This document shows, piece after piece, positions 54,995-64,000 of a DNA stretch of 64,000 bases; the first letter of the stretch is position 1, and every line of letters starts with the position of its first letter. The position numbers and the translations under genes were made by a program. This stretch comes from Clonostachys chloroleuca (taxonomy: Eukaryota; Ascomycota; Sordariomycetes; Hypocreales; Bionectriaceae). The notes under the pieces were generated by a model, which had not been told where the DNA came from, made no database searches, and saw only the letters and a list, made by a program, of their open reading frames with translations. The stretch spans positions 6,200,001 through 6,264,000 of the forward strand of contig JBANAY010000004.1 of assembly GCA_037952775.1 (NCBI GenBank), written 5' to 3'.

Positions 54995-56066
54995 ATGCCT
55001 TACGTCTCACCAAGCTCCAAGAGCACCACCCTCTCCTGCGACAGTAATCAGGATACTTGCGGCCCAGCTTCAGACCAGAAACAGGCCCAAAGCCATAACA
55101 AAACCCCACAAGACCCCAATGGCCCTCAAGTTAGGGACGTAGACGTAGCAAGACCACATCGAATCAGTCGTCGACGCGCCGCGGATGACAGCGCCTTGAA
55201 TTCCCAATACGGTAGGAATATTGACTACCTTGACCACGACTGGAGCGAGGAGCATCTCTGGTGGTGTTGGAAGTATATCACCACTCATCGCGGATACACG
55301 CCAGACGAGAATCGTCTGGAGAATACCATCTGGAGGGCGTGGGCCAAGTGCAAAAATAACCTGAGGACGGTGTCACCCTCTACTATTAATTGGTAAGCAG
55401 ACCAGCCTATTGGTGAAGATTAAAATACTGATATGTAGTAGGCTAAGAGATAAAGATGTTGGTTATCTGTACGGACCATTCTGGCCAAGCACAGACCTGG
55501 ACCGCAGTGAACAGACCTGGACCAGGGCTCTATTGCCCTACTCCAAGCCGCCGACAGGATCAATCTTGAAGGATAGAAGCAGGTCAGACGTTTTTCTTCA
55601 GGCGACTCGATCGTCAGCCTCTTTGTGCCGTCAAGCCACAACAGCTACCGAAGCGCAAAGACAAGATGGTTGGAAGCCCATGACATATTTGCTGGACGTA
55701 CCGAGACTGGTCAATCTTGACAGCATATTCCCTTTCCCTGCCAGAGAAAAAGCCCACAATGGCAAGGATCCACCACACTGCGAAGAATATAGTTCAAATG
55801 CTGGAAAGAAACGCATCCACTTTTGCAACGAAGTCGAGCAGCGTATCTCGGTCCAAGGCGGGGGCGGCAGTGGTGGCAGTGGTAGCAATGTGGGTAGTAT
55901 TACCGACGGCGATAACAGTCCTGGTGGTGCAAGTCTTTTCCTGAGGCTGGCCAAGTCGCTGCGACTTGCTATGTCCGGAAGAAGAACTGCTGAACATCAA
56001 TGGAACACATCTTCCATTCCACAAGCAACCACTGCAACCCTTCCGCCGAAGACACTGAGCCTCTGA
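54995..56066 (+). CDS. DUF1752 protein, second Reg1-type PP1 regulator
   Basis: ATG 54995; exons 54995-55392 and 55442-56066 join over a 49-bp intron (GTAAGC, ATACTGAT branch, TAGTAG), giving 340 aa. The core reads IDYLDHDWSEEHLWWCWKYI, NRLENTIWRAWAKCKNNLRT, STINWLRDKDVGYLYGPFWP. The intron lies at exactly the same codon (the Trp before LKD/LRD) as in the paralogue at 49102. A shortened ILKDRSRSD block and KKRIHFCNEVEQRI (RVxF-type docking motif with one extra Cys after Phe) follow, then a Gly/Ser-rich tail. It is more divergent than the first copy. Expected role: targeting subunit of PP1. Confidence 0.8.
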
Positions 56067-56069
56067 GAC

Positions 56070-57243
56070 TTGACCATAATGTCTGTGTGATAATCCCACT
56101 TATTCAAAATACTGAGACAGTGGAGATTATTACTATCAAAGCCTAGAACCTGCACAAAAAGGTTGCACAAATGATGTGGCTATCATCGGTTGTTGAATTT
56201 CCTTTTTGTCTCGATCAAGACAGAATCGTCGAGCACCACCTGTGTCATCTTGAGAACTAGACCTTGGCGCAATATAATGGTCATAGCGTAGTATACTGCC
56301 AAGTGCGAGCCCCTGGAGGTCGGTTTTCTACATCCTTACTCTTGCCCCTCCACATATGGGTAGAGGCTAAGAAGATAAGGCATGGCGAAAGGAAAACAGA
56401 TTGAGTTATCTGGCATATCGGACCCGACATCCATATGTCAATGTCACTGCGCGATATATAGTATTTGTTAATTAAACGCTCACAAAATGTTATCGAGCCC
56501 GCTCTTCACGATCACAGAAAACTCATCCTAAGCTCCGTCTTATATCCTCAAAAAATGAATTTGATAAGACGCTTTCGGCTCGTGATGCTAATATAATCCG
56601 GGGTTTTGCCCGGCTAAAAAAATCATCAGAAATATTAAACCTGATAGAATTTCAATACCCACATATAGCCTTTAGTCCCCTATTCACTAAACTATTCAAG
56701 CATAAGTATGCCACCTCGCGTTTTAAAGTACTAGGGTGGCAAGGATTCAAATTTACACTCTTTCAAGGTTCGTTCATAGAGCCTAGTGAACGCGGTGCTT
56801 CTCTTGCGACTTAGCCGCATATACATGTGTCACCCCGATCACATGCCCCTAAGCACCGTCCGTCATTCGGAGCCGAAGAAGACACATTAGGTATGGTACA
56901 AAATATTCTGGAACTTCACCTTGTAGGAAGGAACATATTGAGAAGAAGTGACGCCAGTGTGTTAAGGGGCCAACGAAAGGGGGCCACAGCAATGTAAACC
57001 TCGCCATCAAAACGATAGTCAGTTATCTCTCGGTCTTCTTGATTATTTTAGGCACGGAAGGATCATGCTAAATGGAAATTACACCCTATTTCACTCGTCG
57101 ATGGGGATCCACGTCCGCTCCGACGTAGAAGACACCCCAGCTTGGGCCATCAAAGTGACTCCTATGAACTCTGATAAGCGACATGACGTCATCTTGCATC
57201 TATCTGATGATCGTTCCTTCACATGCCATATCTTGGAATTTTT

Positions 57244-57285
<42 letters not shown>

Positions 57286-57605
57286 GATGTGTTAGAGAAT
57301 TGAGACTAGGCGTCGTTCCACATTACCTAGGTACACAATCCAACTACTGTCGGTGTTGTGCTCAACAGAACCGTCCATCCCAAATCATTTGTCTTGGATG
57401 CCTCTTTGAAATCGTGGCACTAATCACCAAGTCACCAACCACAATCATCTCAAGCTCCTCCATTGGCGGTTATATACCTGGCTTCACTATGATAGGCGTA
57501 ACCGCCCGGGACTGCGTTTTTATCGGTATATGTATATTCCTTCTGCACCTCGTTGCACCTCTTAGCGTTGTCTATTTGCTGCTTAGCTGCTTAGCTGCTT
57601 AACCC
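56070..57605. other. Non-coding stretch with poly-T tract
   Basis: About 1.5 kb with no supportable gene. It contains the poly-T run at 57246-57284. The frame at 57065-57295 ends inside that run and is not credible. Confidence 0.45.
57246..57284 (+). repeat. 39-base poly-T tract
   Basis: An uninterrupted run of 39 T. Seen on the minus strand it is a poly-A tail-like run, which could be the tail of a reverse-transcribed insertion or a simple microsatellite; length in the assembly may be imprecise. Confidence 0.85.
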
Positions 57606-57608
57606 ACA

Positions 57609-58942
57609 TTCCATTCCATATCCCCTACGTGCTAGAGGTGTGGCTCGCTCTCGAGGCAGTGTTCTACCTTTTTTTCTACCTTCCGCGCAAAAATTACCTT
57701 CAGGCGGCTGCGACACGCCTGCTGCTGGCCGTGATGAATGTCGGAGGTTGTTCTGGCGCTGCCACACCAGTATTTCAAATCCGCACCAAAACTTGACGAA
57801 ATGGTTCCGGGATGCCCCGATGCTTCCGAAGAGATTAAACCGGAGAAAGCCAAAAACTTCTTCCGGTGGGCGTCCTTGAACTCCGGATAGCCTGATCCAG
57901 TATGTGATGAGGAACTGGAGGAGTATGTCGGAGGAATGGAGAAGCTATTAAGGAGAAACCTAGAACCTGGCTGTGGCAACATGTAGTGCCTTAGATTAAC
58001 GCTTGATAGGGTCAAGATGTTACATCGAAGTTTGCTATGCTATCTGATGAGTCCTTTGGTGGGCTTTATAGTGAACTTCTCGCCTATAGTATGAGCCAGA
58101 AAGGTTTACTAACTTTATTTTATAGTGTGTCTTTATTATCAATACATTAGCGTGTGTATATTTACACTGCTACTCCTTCAGCTTCTACTAGACATCGATG
58201 TCCTAATTTCTTACATCTTCCCCGCGCGCCTCCTCACTCTTTTCACCACCTCTCGTTCGCCTGCGAGGAGTCTCACTTACTGGTGCCGGCCGCACACTTC
58301 CAACACCAGGCTCCCTGTCTTGTTCATACACGGTATCGGTATTGGACTCTACCCGAATATACCATTTTTAGCCGACCTTAACACCTAAGATGGTGAGGAT
58401 CCATCGGATGGGCAGGTGGGGATCATCGCCATAGAGATTATGCCAATAAGTTCCAGGGTAACGGCTGAGGCAATCCCGAAGGACGAAATATGCGACCGAC
58501 GAGGTCCATTGCATTTCAGAGGCACACGGATGGGATTGTAGCTAGGATCAGGCTGATTTTATTTGTTGATCCTATTTCCTTTCTGCTACATCTCCCCGAG
58601 GTAGCATATAATTCAGTAACGCCTCCCCTATACGACTACTAACGGTCTCCGCTAACCCTAACACTGTCGAAAGCCGACCCATGCCAATGAACACCTGCTC
58701 TCCTACTTTGGCTCTAAAGACATGGTTGTCGCGCATACATTATTCCGACGTTTCGTATGGTCTGATAATGCCTTGTGGAAGGAAGACATCCAGGACCATC
58801 GCGTGGCTGTTGTTTTGGCTGACAGAGACGTCATCGTGGCCACAACAGAAATTGGGCCATATTTGATGGGCGTAGATGTCAGGTCTCTGGAGACCCAAAA
58901 CTGGGAAATTGGGGTATGTAAAGGTGACGGGCTGGATGTCTA
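57609..58942 (+). pseudogene. Decayed fungal alpha/beta-hydrolase lacking its nucleophile elbow
   Basis: Pieces of one protein appear in order but in shifting frames with several stops: YVLEVWLALEAVFYLFFYLP (57624), DECRRLFWRCHTSISNPHQN, NLTKWFRDAP, KNFFRWASLNSG*PDPV, DEELEEYVGGMEKLLRRNLE, RLTLDRVKMLHRSLLCYLMS, SLTYWCRPHTSNTRLPVLFI with HGIGIGLYP (58280-58350), VGIIAIEIMPISSRVTAEA, LILFVDPISFLLHLPEVAYN, MVVAHTLFRRFVWSDNALWK, and KGDGLDV then stop at 58942. This matches a large fungal alpha/beta-hydrolase family. The segment that should carry GxSxG, between the 'SSRVTAEA' and 'FVDPISF' blocks, is missing, and so is the C-terminal catalytic His block. Non-functional. Confidence 0.75.
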
Positions 58943-59153
58943 GGATTTAGGTGAGGACGAGAAAGAGATTGGTGGATATGGAGGAATAGATGGCTTTATT
59001 TTTAGTGATGGGCCAGGTTCAACCCCCCACCCCCCTAAGTTCGTAATTTGATTGAATTAGCTTACCCAAACAATACTGGCTTCTCTTAAGGCCGATCATG
59101 GGAGGCTCACAGAATTGATTGTTGTATCAGCGACAGAGTGGGCTGTTTGAGCT

Positions 59154-59415
59154 CTAAGAAGCGATGCACCAGAGATTGATTGCTGGCCTTTTAAATGTGG
59201 CGACCTTGGAGTCACCACGGAGACCAGGAGTTGGAGCTAGCTCGAGCTCTGAGCCTCCATCTTCACGAGAAGTTCGACGCGAACTCTCTAGAAGCCGATA
59301 GCCCACAGTCGATATTGCCATGTAGAGAAGCCATTGGGTGAGCATCAGCCTTGTGTAGTAACCAGCCAGCGAAAGCCCAAGGATGGTTGCAGATGTCAGA
59401 ATGGTAAACAAGCCT
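59154..59415 (-). pseudogene. 3' exon of a small membrane protein, upstream part lost
   Basis: About 87 codons from a CTACTAG acceptor to the stop at 59154. Two hydrophobic segments (LFTILTSATILGLSLAGYYT and LMLTQWLLYMAISTVGY) are followed by a charged tail (SRRTSREDGGSELEL). There is no start codon. Upstream, the DNA becomes AT-rich and then LTR sequence (59612-59967), so the 5' part was probably lost or displaced by the retroelement. Family not recognised. Confidence 0.4.
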
Positions 59416-59611
59416 AGTAGCAATAAGTGATTAGCTATTCTCCTCCTCTCAGTCGGTATCTCTCGGGAAGCAAGAAATAGAACTATAATAGCTACAACTT
59501 AAGAAGTAAATAGTATAATATAGGTAGATTCAGGGAATATTAGAATATTTAGAGTTATTATAAGGATAATAACTAAAAGTACTTTATTACATGTAGAATA
59601 ATTAACTACTT

Positions 59612-59967
59612 TGTCATGAACTAGGTCACCATCGGGTCGCACCAAGTCACGTGCCTAAATAGGCTGTGGAACCCCGGAGTTGGTGGCACATCTGCTCGGT
59701 ACTTCACTGGGATGCCAGTGAAGTCGAGTGAAGCCACCCTCATATATACATATTTATTATTCATAGTTAGAAACACTTCCCTAGACAGTTGTCAATACAA
59801 TCGCTACCGCTTTCATTGAAACCAGCTCCTCAGTGCTCGCACATTAGCTGTGACTCGCACAGAACCTAAGACAACCTGATCGTCCTCCTCAGAACAAACC
59901 CTGATGAGTTAACACCCCTTGACCTACCCTAGACATCCGTCCAGTGTAAGTCATACCATTTGTCACA
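59612..59967 (+). mobile_element. LTR copy, same family as 24998-25362
   Basis: Starts TGTCATGAAC and ends TTTGTCACA. It shares blocks with the other copies (TAGACAGTTGTCAATACAAT; CTAAGACAACCTGATCG; GACCTACCCTAGAC; CCGTCCAGTGTAAGTCAT) but is more diverged and has no clear target duplication. Like the copy at 20760 it has GTGAAGT-type repeats in its 5' half. Confidence 0.65.
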
Positions 59968-59969
59968 CC

Positions 59970-60770
59970 TTGAGTTAACAGGCCAGGCTTCAGCTGCTGA
60001 AGATAGGATACTAAATACTTAGAGATATATTGGCCTTTAATTAGGCCTGTTAGGCAGAGTTCAAGCAAGGCCAGAATAAGGAAAAGTACCAGAGTAGAGA
60101 AGTAGGGCTTTTATTTGTGCGGACTGGATTAATGCGGAGGAATTGTAACTGGGTTAGCGTATTTAGTGGCCCTATGAGGCCCTGTTCTCCTGGGCGTAAT
60201 AAATTGTACTTATCTATCTACCTAAGCGGAGCGCATCCATTAAAACATCTTCATTATAATGGCTGTGATTATGTTGATAGACGTTACTGAAGTTTGGATA
60301 GCTTATAAGAGTGGTGCATCTCTATCAATACATTTTGAGAGCCCATTGACGGTTCTTCTTGAGAAGTTGCGTGTTACGAGTTTTATGCGCTGTAGATCGT
60401 GTATGTAGGCAACATTGATCCCGTAATGACTGTAAAGTGCATTAGAGTCATTGCGCATGTTAAAGAAGACCTTTAGAATAGAATTTGATTCTAAGAATTG
60501 CTTGAAAGTCTAGGCACTACTTGTGCATGTTGAGAAAGCTATCTCATAGAGCACGTGGACGTCCATCAATCAAGAACTATGTAAGTTTGCGAAAGGGTCG
60601 TGTCCAATAATGCTGAACACCTTCTCTTTCGCATCAAGATCTAAGTGCTAGGCTGCATCTCGTCAACCATAACCATCCTGATAGTAGTTTGGTCAGAGCG
60701 TCCCTTGTAGTCTTCCAAGAGAGATATATGAATGGTATCATGATCATCTCCATGGTTGCAACGGATAAAT
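59970..60770. other. Non-coding stretch
   Basis: AT-leaning DNA between an LTR copy and a hydrolase fragment, with stops in all frames. No coding signal was seen. Confidence 0.4.
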
Positions 60771-60774
60771 ACAC

Positions 60775-60945
60775 CTATTCCCTACACAGACCCTTAGCAA
60801 CCTGAATGAGCCTGCTTCTGGTCTCCTTCTCGTCAAAAGTCTGTCCGTGATCTAGATCTTGAAACCACAGCACATCCAAACAATCGCCTCTCCATAATTC
60901 ATCTGCCCGACCCCCGTGGCCGTGAACCAGTCGTCCGAGCTCGTC
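60775..60945 (-). pseudogene. C-terminal fragment of an alpha/beta-hydrolase
   Basis: The minus strand reads ADELWRGDCLDVLWFQDLDH then GQTFDEKETRSRLIQVAKGL to a stop at 60775. This is the C-terminal catalytic-His block of the same hydrolase family as the pseudogene at 57609-58942, which lacks exactly this block. Just upstream, in another frame, SDDWFTATGVG is also family-like. It is in the opposite orientation, so it belongs to a second decayed copy or an inverted piece. Confidence 0.6.
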
Positions 60946-60949
60946 AAAT

Positions 60950-61690
60950 ACGTTCGGATTGTTGAGGAGCCTGAAACTGCTCAGGTCCGGTAGTTAGATT
61001 GTGATATGATGGAGGCCGCCAAAGGAAAATATGTGACAACTGTACGTGGAAGGCCGTTCTAGACAGTATATGAAGCAGGTATGGCGATTTATGCCAGCAA
61101 AAGCTCAAATACGTGTTTCTGTTGAGTATGGACTTCAATTTGTTGGGCTTGTGAATGCCGATGTGCCCCGCAGCCGAGTGCACACTCAAAATCACCAACC
61201 TTTGGCATGTGAAGACGTTGACTGTGGTTCGTCCGTTAAATTAAACCGTTCTCCTGATGCGCCCTCATGGGTGTTGGCATTCCTCAAGCATGATTTTAGT
61301 GCTTGAGCTTTTCTACCTGCATGATTGAATATCAGTGTCGCAGCTCAAAAGAAACGGACACTGGAAGAGGGCCCCCTCGCCACCCACTCAAATCGTAGCC
61401 CTGCAACTACCTACAGCCTCCTGCAATATACAATCCGACATTCGTAGACTTGAAACTTACAGATGAGCCCCTTCCATCTGCTGACCACGCCCAGGGCACA
61501 TTTGGTGCAGAGGCCAGTCGTCAGGACTATTATCATACTTTCGGCGTGCTCGTGACGCTCTCTTTATTTTTTTACAGAAAGGAGTGGAGTGGAATGATAA
61601 TTCTCGCCGTGCAGAAATAGAGACACTGAAATAGCTAGCTAAGGCGGGAGTGGGGGGACTAAGGTTAAGAAGATGACCATTACTTCATCA
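60950..61690. other. Non-coding stretch, 3' side of beta-tubulin
   Basis: No supportable gene; frames at 60944-61198 and 61046-61306 overlap and are unconvincing. The tubulin 3' UTR should lie in 61400-61690. Confidence 0.4.
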
Positions 61691-61694
61691 CCGA

Positions 61695-63454
61695 CTAAGT
61701 GAGCTCCTCCTCGACGTATCCTTCCCCATATCCTCCATTGCCACAATCATCGTTGTCCTCATCAACAGTGGCATTCTGATACTGCTGATACTCTGACACA
61801 AGGTCATTCAAGTTGGACTCGGCCTCGGTAAATTCCATCTCGTCCATACCCTCGCCCGTGTACCAGTGCAGGAACGCTTTGCGGCGGAACATGAGCGTGA
61901 ACTGCTCGCCGACGCGCTTGAATATTTCCTGGATAGCTGTAGAGTTACCTACGAAGGTGGATGAAACTTTTAGTCCACGTGGCGGGATGGAGCATAACGA
62001 CGTCTGGACATTGTGGGGGATCCATTCAACGAAGTGAGCTGAATTCTTTCGCTGCATGGTACCCATCTGGTCTTCCACCTCTTTCATAGACACCCTGCCG
62101 CGGAACATAGCCGAACAAGTTAAGTAACGGCCATTCCGGAAATCGCAGCCGGCCATCATGTTCTTCGGGTCGAACATCTGTTGAGTAAGCTCGGTCACGG
62201 TGATGGCGCGGAAGGAATGAGCACCGCGGCTGGTAAGGGGCGCGAAGCCGACCATAAAGAAGTGTAGGCGAGGGAATGGAACCTAAATATGGCGCAAAAA
62301 TGCTTTAGGGTAATTCTGCCGTGGCCATTTTCGCCCAGATGATGAGGAATCACTTACGAGGTTAACAGCCATCTTGCGGAGGTCCGAATTCAGCTGCCCA
62401 GGGAAGCGCAGCGAGGTCGACACGCCCGACATGACGGCGGATACAAGTTGATTGAGATCGCCGTACGAAGGATTCGATAGCTTCAAAGTACGCATGCAGA
62501 TGTCGTATAGGGCCTCGTTGTCGATACAGAAAGTCGCGTCCGAGTTCTCAACCAGTTGATGAACCGACAGTATAGCGTTATAGGGTTCCACGACAGTATC
62601 GGATACCTTCGGTGACGGCACGATGCTAAAAGATGCCATCATTCGATCCGGGAACTCTATAGAGTCAGTTGTCAGTGACACCCAAGGACAGAGAACCGTC
62701 AATCGATATATCCGCCACGCTGGGGAATCTCCATATTACCTTCGCGAATCTTGGAGATCAGGAGTGTACCCATCCCTGAACCAGTGCCGCCGCCGAGTGA
62801 GTGAGTGATTTGAAAGCCCTGCAGGGAATCACAGCCCTCAGCTTCGCGACGGACCACGTCAAGAACATTGTCAACCAGCTCAGCACCCTCGGTGTAATGT
62901 CCCTTGGCCCAGTTGTTGCCGGCCCCAGCCTGCCCGAAAACAAAGTTATCTGGGCGAAATAGCTGACCGAGCGAGCCGCCGCGTATCGCATCCATCGTAC
63001 TCGGTTCCAGGTCAACGAGAACGGCACGAGGAACATACTTCTTGCTGGACGTCTGCGAGGTCCCATTAGTGAGCAAGCAGACTGTGGGAATATAATGCGA
63101 CATCGCATACCTCATTGAAGTATACACCAATTCGGTCGAGTTGCTGCCGAGAGTCTCCATTGTACCTGGATGGAAGCGTGAGTACAATGACAGTTAGGCG
63201 ATCGTGCCACATCGGGCGGACTGGGCTTACACGCCATCAGTGTCCAGGCCATGCTCGCCTAAGATGGTCTGCCAGAAGGCTGAGCCGATTTGATTGCCCT
63301 GTTGAGGTCAGCATCAATAATAACAGAAGTCGATGATAAAGGGTGCTCACGCATTGGCCAACTTGGAGATGCACCTAGAAATGAGATGCTTTCAAGTAAG
63401 CATTCGGACCATGGAGCCATGATGGCGTTCGAGCGTGCTTACAATCTCACGCAT
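61695..63454 (-). CDS. Beta-tubulin, divergent (tubC-type) paralogue with Ala198
   Basis: Seven exons: 63443-63454 (MREI), 63351-63374, 63231-63298, 63111-63165, 62740-63052, 62358-62656 and 61695-62282; introns of 68, 52, 65, 58, 83 and 75 bp, all in phase; 452 aa. The GTP-binding tubulin signature [12 protein letters not shown] is intact, as are [20 protein letters not shown] and [20 protein letters not shown], with an acidic tail. Several normally fixed fungal residues differ ([37 protein letters not shown]), which suggests the secondary beta-tubulin rather than benA. Residue 198, Glu in most fungi, is Ala (codon GCG; context [14 protein letters not shown]), the change known from benzimidazole-resistant isolates. 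Microtubule subunit. Confidence 0.93.
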
Positions 63455-64000
63455 TGTGAGTCGTGCTTGGTAGCTGTGATGATCAGGCAGCGGTTAGATA
63501 AATGGAATAGAGAGAAAGTAGTGTGAAGGTCTGAAAAACCAAGCTTTTGGTTGGGGGGGCCAGAAGAGGGGTAGGACGTAGCAACAGCCGTGCCATTTAA
63601 TAACCTTGTAGCCCTCGTAAGCTGTATGAAGTTATCCAGAACATTCTTACCCTGCTTAATAGGATATGGTGAATACCAGCCCTATACCTCGAGACCCTAA
63701 CAAAAAATTGGCTCCAAGATGCTTGCATTCTCCAACGCGTCATGGCAGACCCGTTTAAATTTCCGGTGACGACGTAGTCTGAAGTATCTACTAACGAAGG
63801 GAAATCAGGGATCTCTGAGCGTTAGCAGGCTCGAGATTGGACTGTGCGTGAACGAAAACTGACGTCGCGGTAACGGTGATGCTCTGCCGATAGCGTTTCT
63901 TCAGCTTAATGCCCTCAAAACGACGAGAGGCAATCCTGAATACCTAGTGGCAGGGGATAAAGCCTTCGTCTATTTACCTTCGCTGATAAGCTTAGGTGCC
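63455..64000. promoter_or_regulatory. Upstream region of beta-tubulin
   Basis: The 546 bp above the tubulin ATG (on the minus strand) have no open frame of note. They include pyrimidine-rich stretches and should contain the promoter and leader; no specific element was identified. Confidence 0.4.

Noticed and set aside
55717..55954. Frames antisense or offset to the DUF1752 gene
   Set aside because: They are shadows of the spliced 340-aa gene, which has family motifs and correct phase.

Overview
This window is nuclear DNA of a filamentous ascomycete, most likely of the Eurotiales (Aspergillus/Penicillium type). Evidence: many introns of 45-80 bp with GTRNGT donors, CTAAC/CTAAT branch sites and YAG acceptors; a seven-exon beta-tubulin; Eurotiales-type families such as a DUF1752 phosphatase regulator, a PAQR receptor and fungal APH kinases; and AT-rich, gene-poor blocks that look like repeat-induced (RIP-type) decay. 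There are no bacterial operon features and no CRISPR. Most genes were assembled by joining exons by eye.

Layout. 0-6.8 kb: end of an acidic protein, small hypothetical genes and one nuclear hypothetical protein. 6.9-16.3 kb: a large coiled-coil/nuclease-like/kinase-like protein, a sirtuin fused to a Cys-rich module, and a chromodomain-like AT-hook protein. 16.3-18.3 kb: non-coding, with two striking short-motif arrays. 18.3-36 kb: AT-rich accessory block with LTR remnants, a MITE, F-box, ankyrin and RING genes, a predicted myristoylated orphan and a nucleoside-hydrolase-like gene. 36.8-38.9 kb: an RBR ubiquitin ligase. 39-43 kb: orphan and retroelement remnants plus a TM2-domain gene. 43-50 kb: conserved genes (mitochondrial carrier, PAQR receptor, DUF1752 regulator). 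51-56 kb: APH-like kinase, a receiver-domain protein, a second DUF1752 regulator. 57-61 kb: decayed alpha/beta-hydrolase copies around an LTR. 61.7-63.5 kb: a divergent beta-tubulin.

Themes. Between 22.8 and 38.9 kb at least five genes look ubiquitin-related: three F-box-like, one RING with a SUMO-interacting motif, and one RBR. They sit among LTR debris and AT-rich DNA, so this is a fast-evolving accessory island rather than an operon. At least four otherwise well-conserved genes carry one single-base frameshift each, two of them beside G runs and one in a G-rich stretch. This suggests either assembly homopolymer errors or recent pseudogenes, and it limits how literally the coding calls can be read. 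Coordinates of spliced genes are the outer limits; exon limits are given in the evidence.
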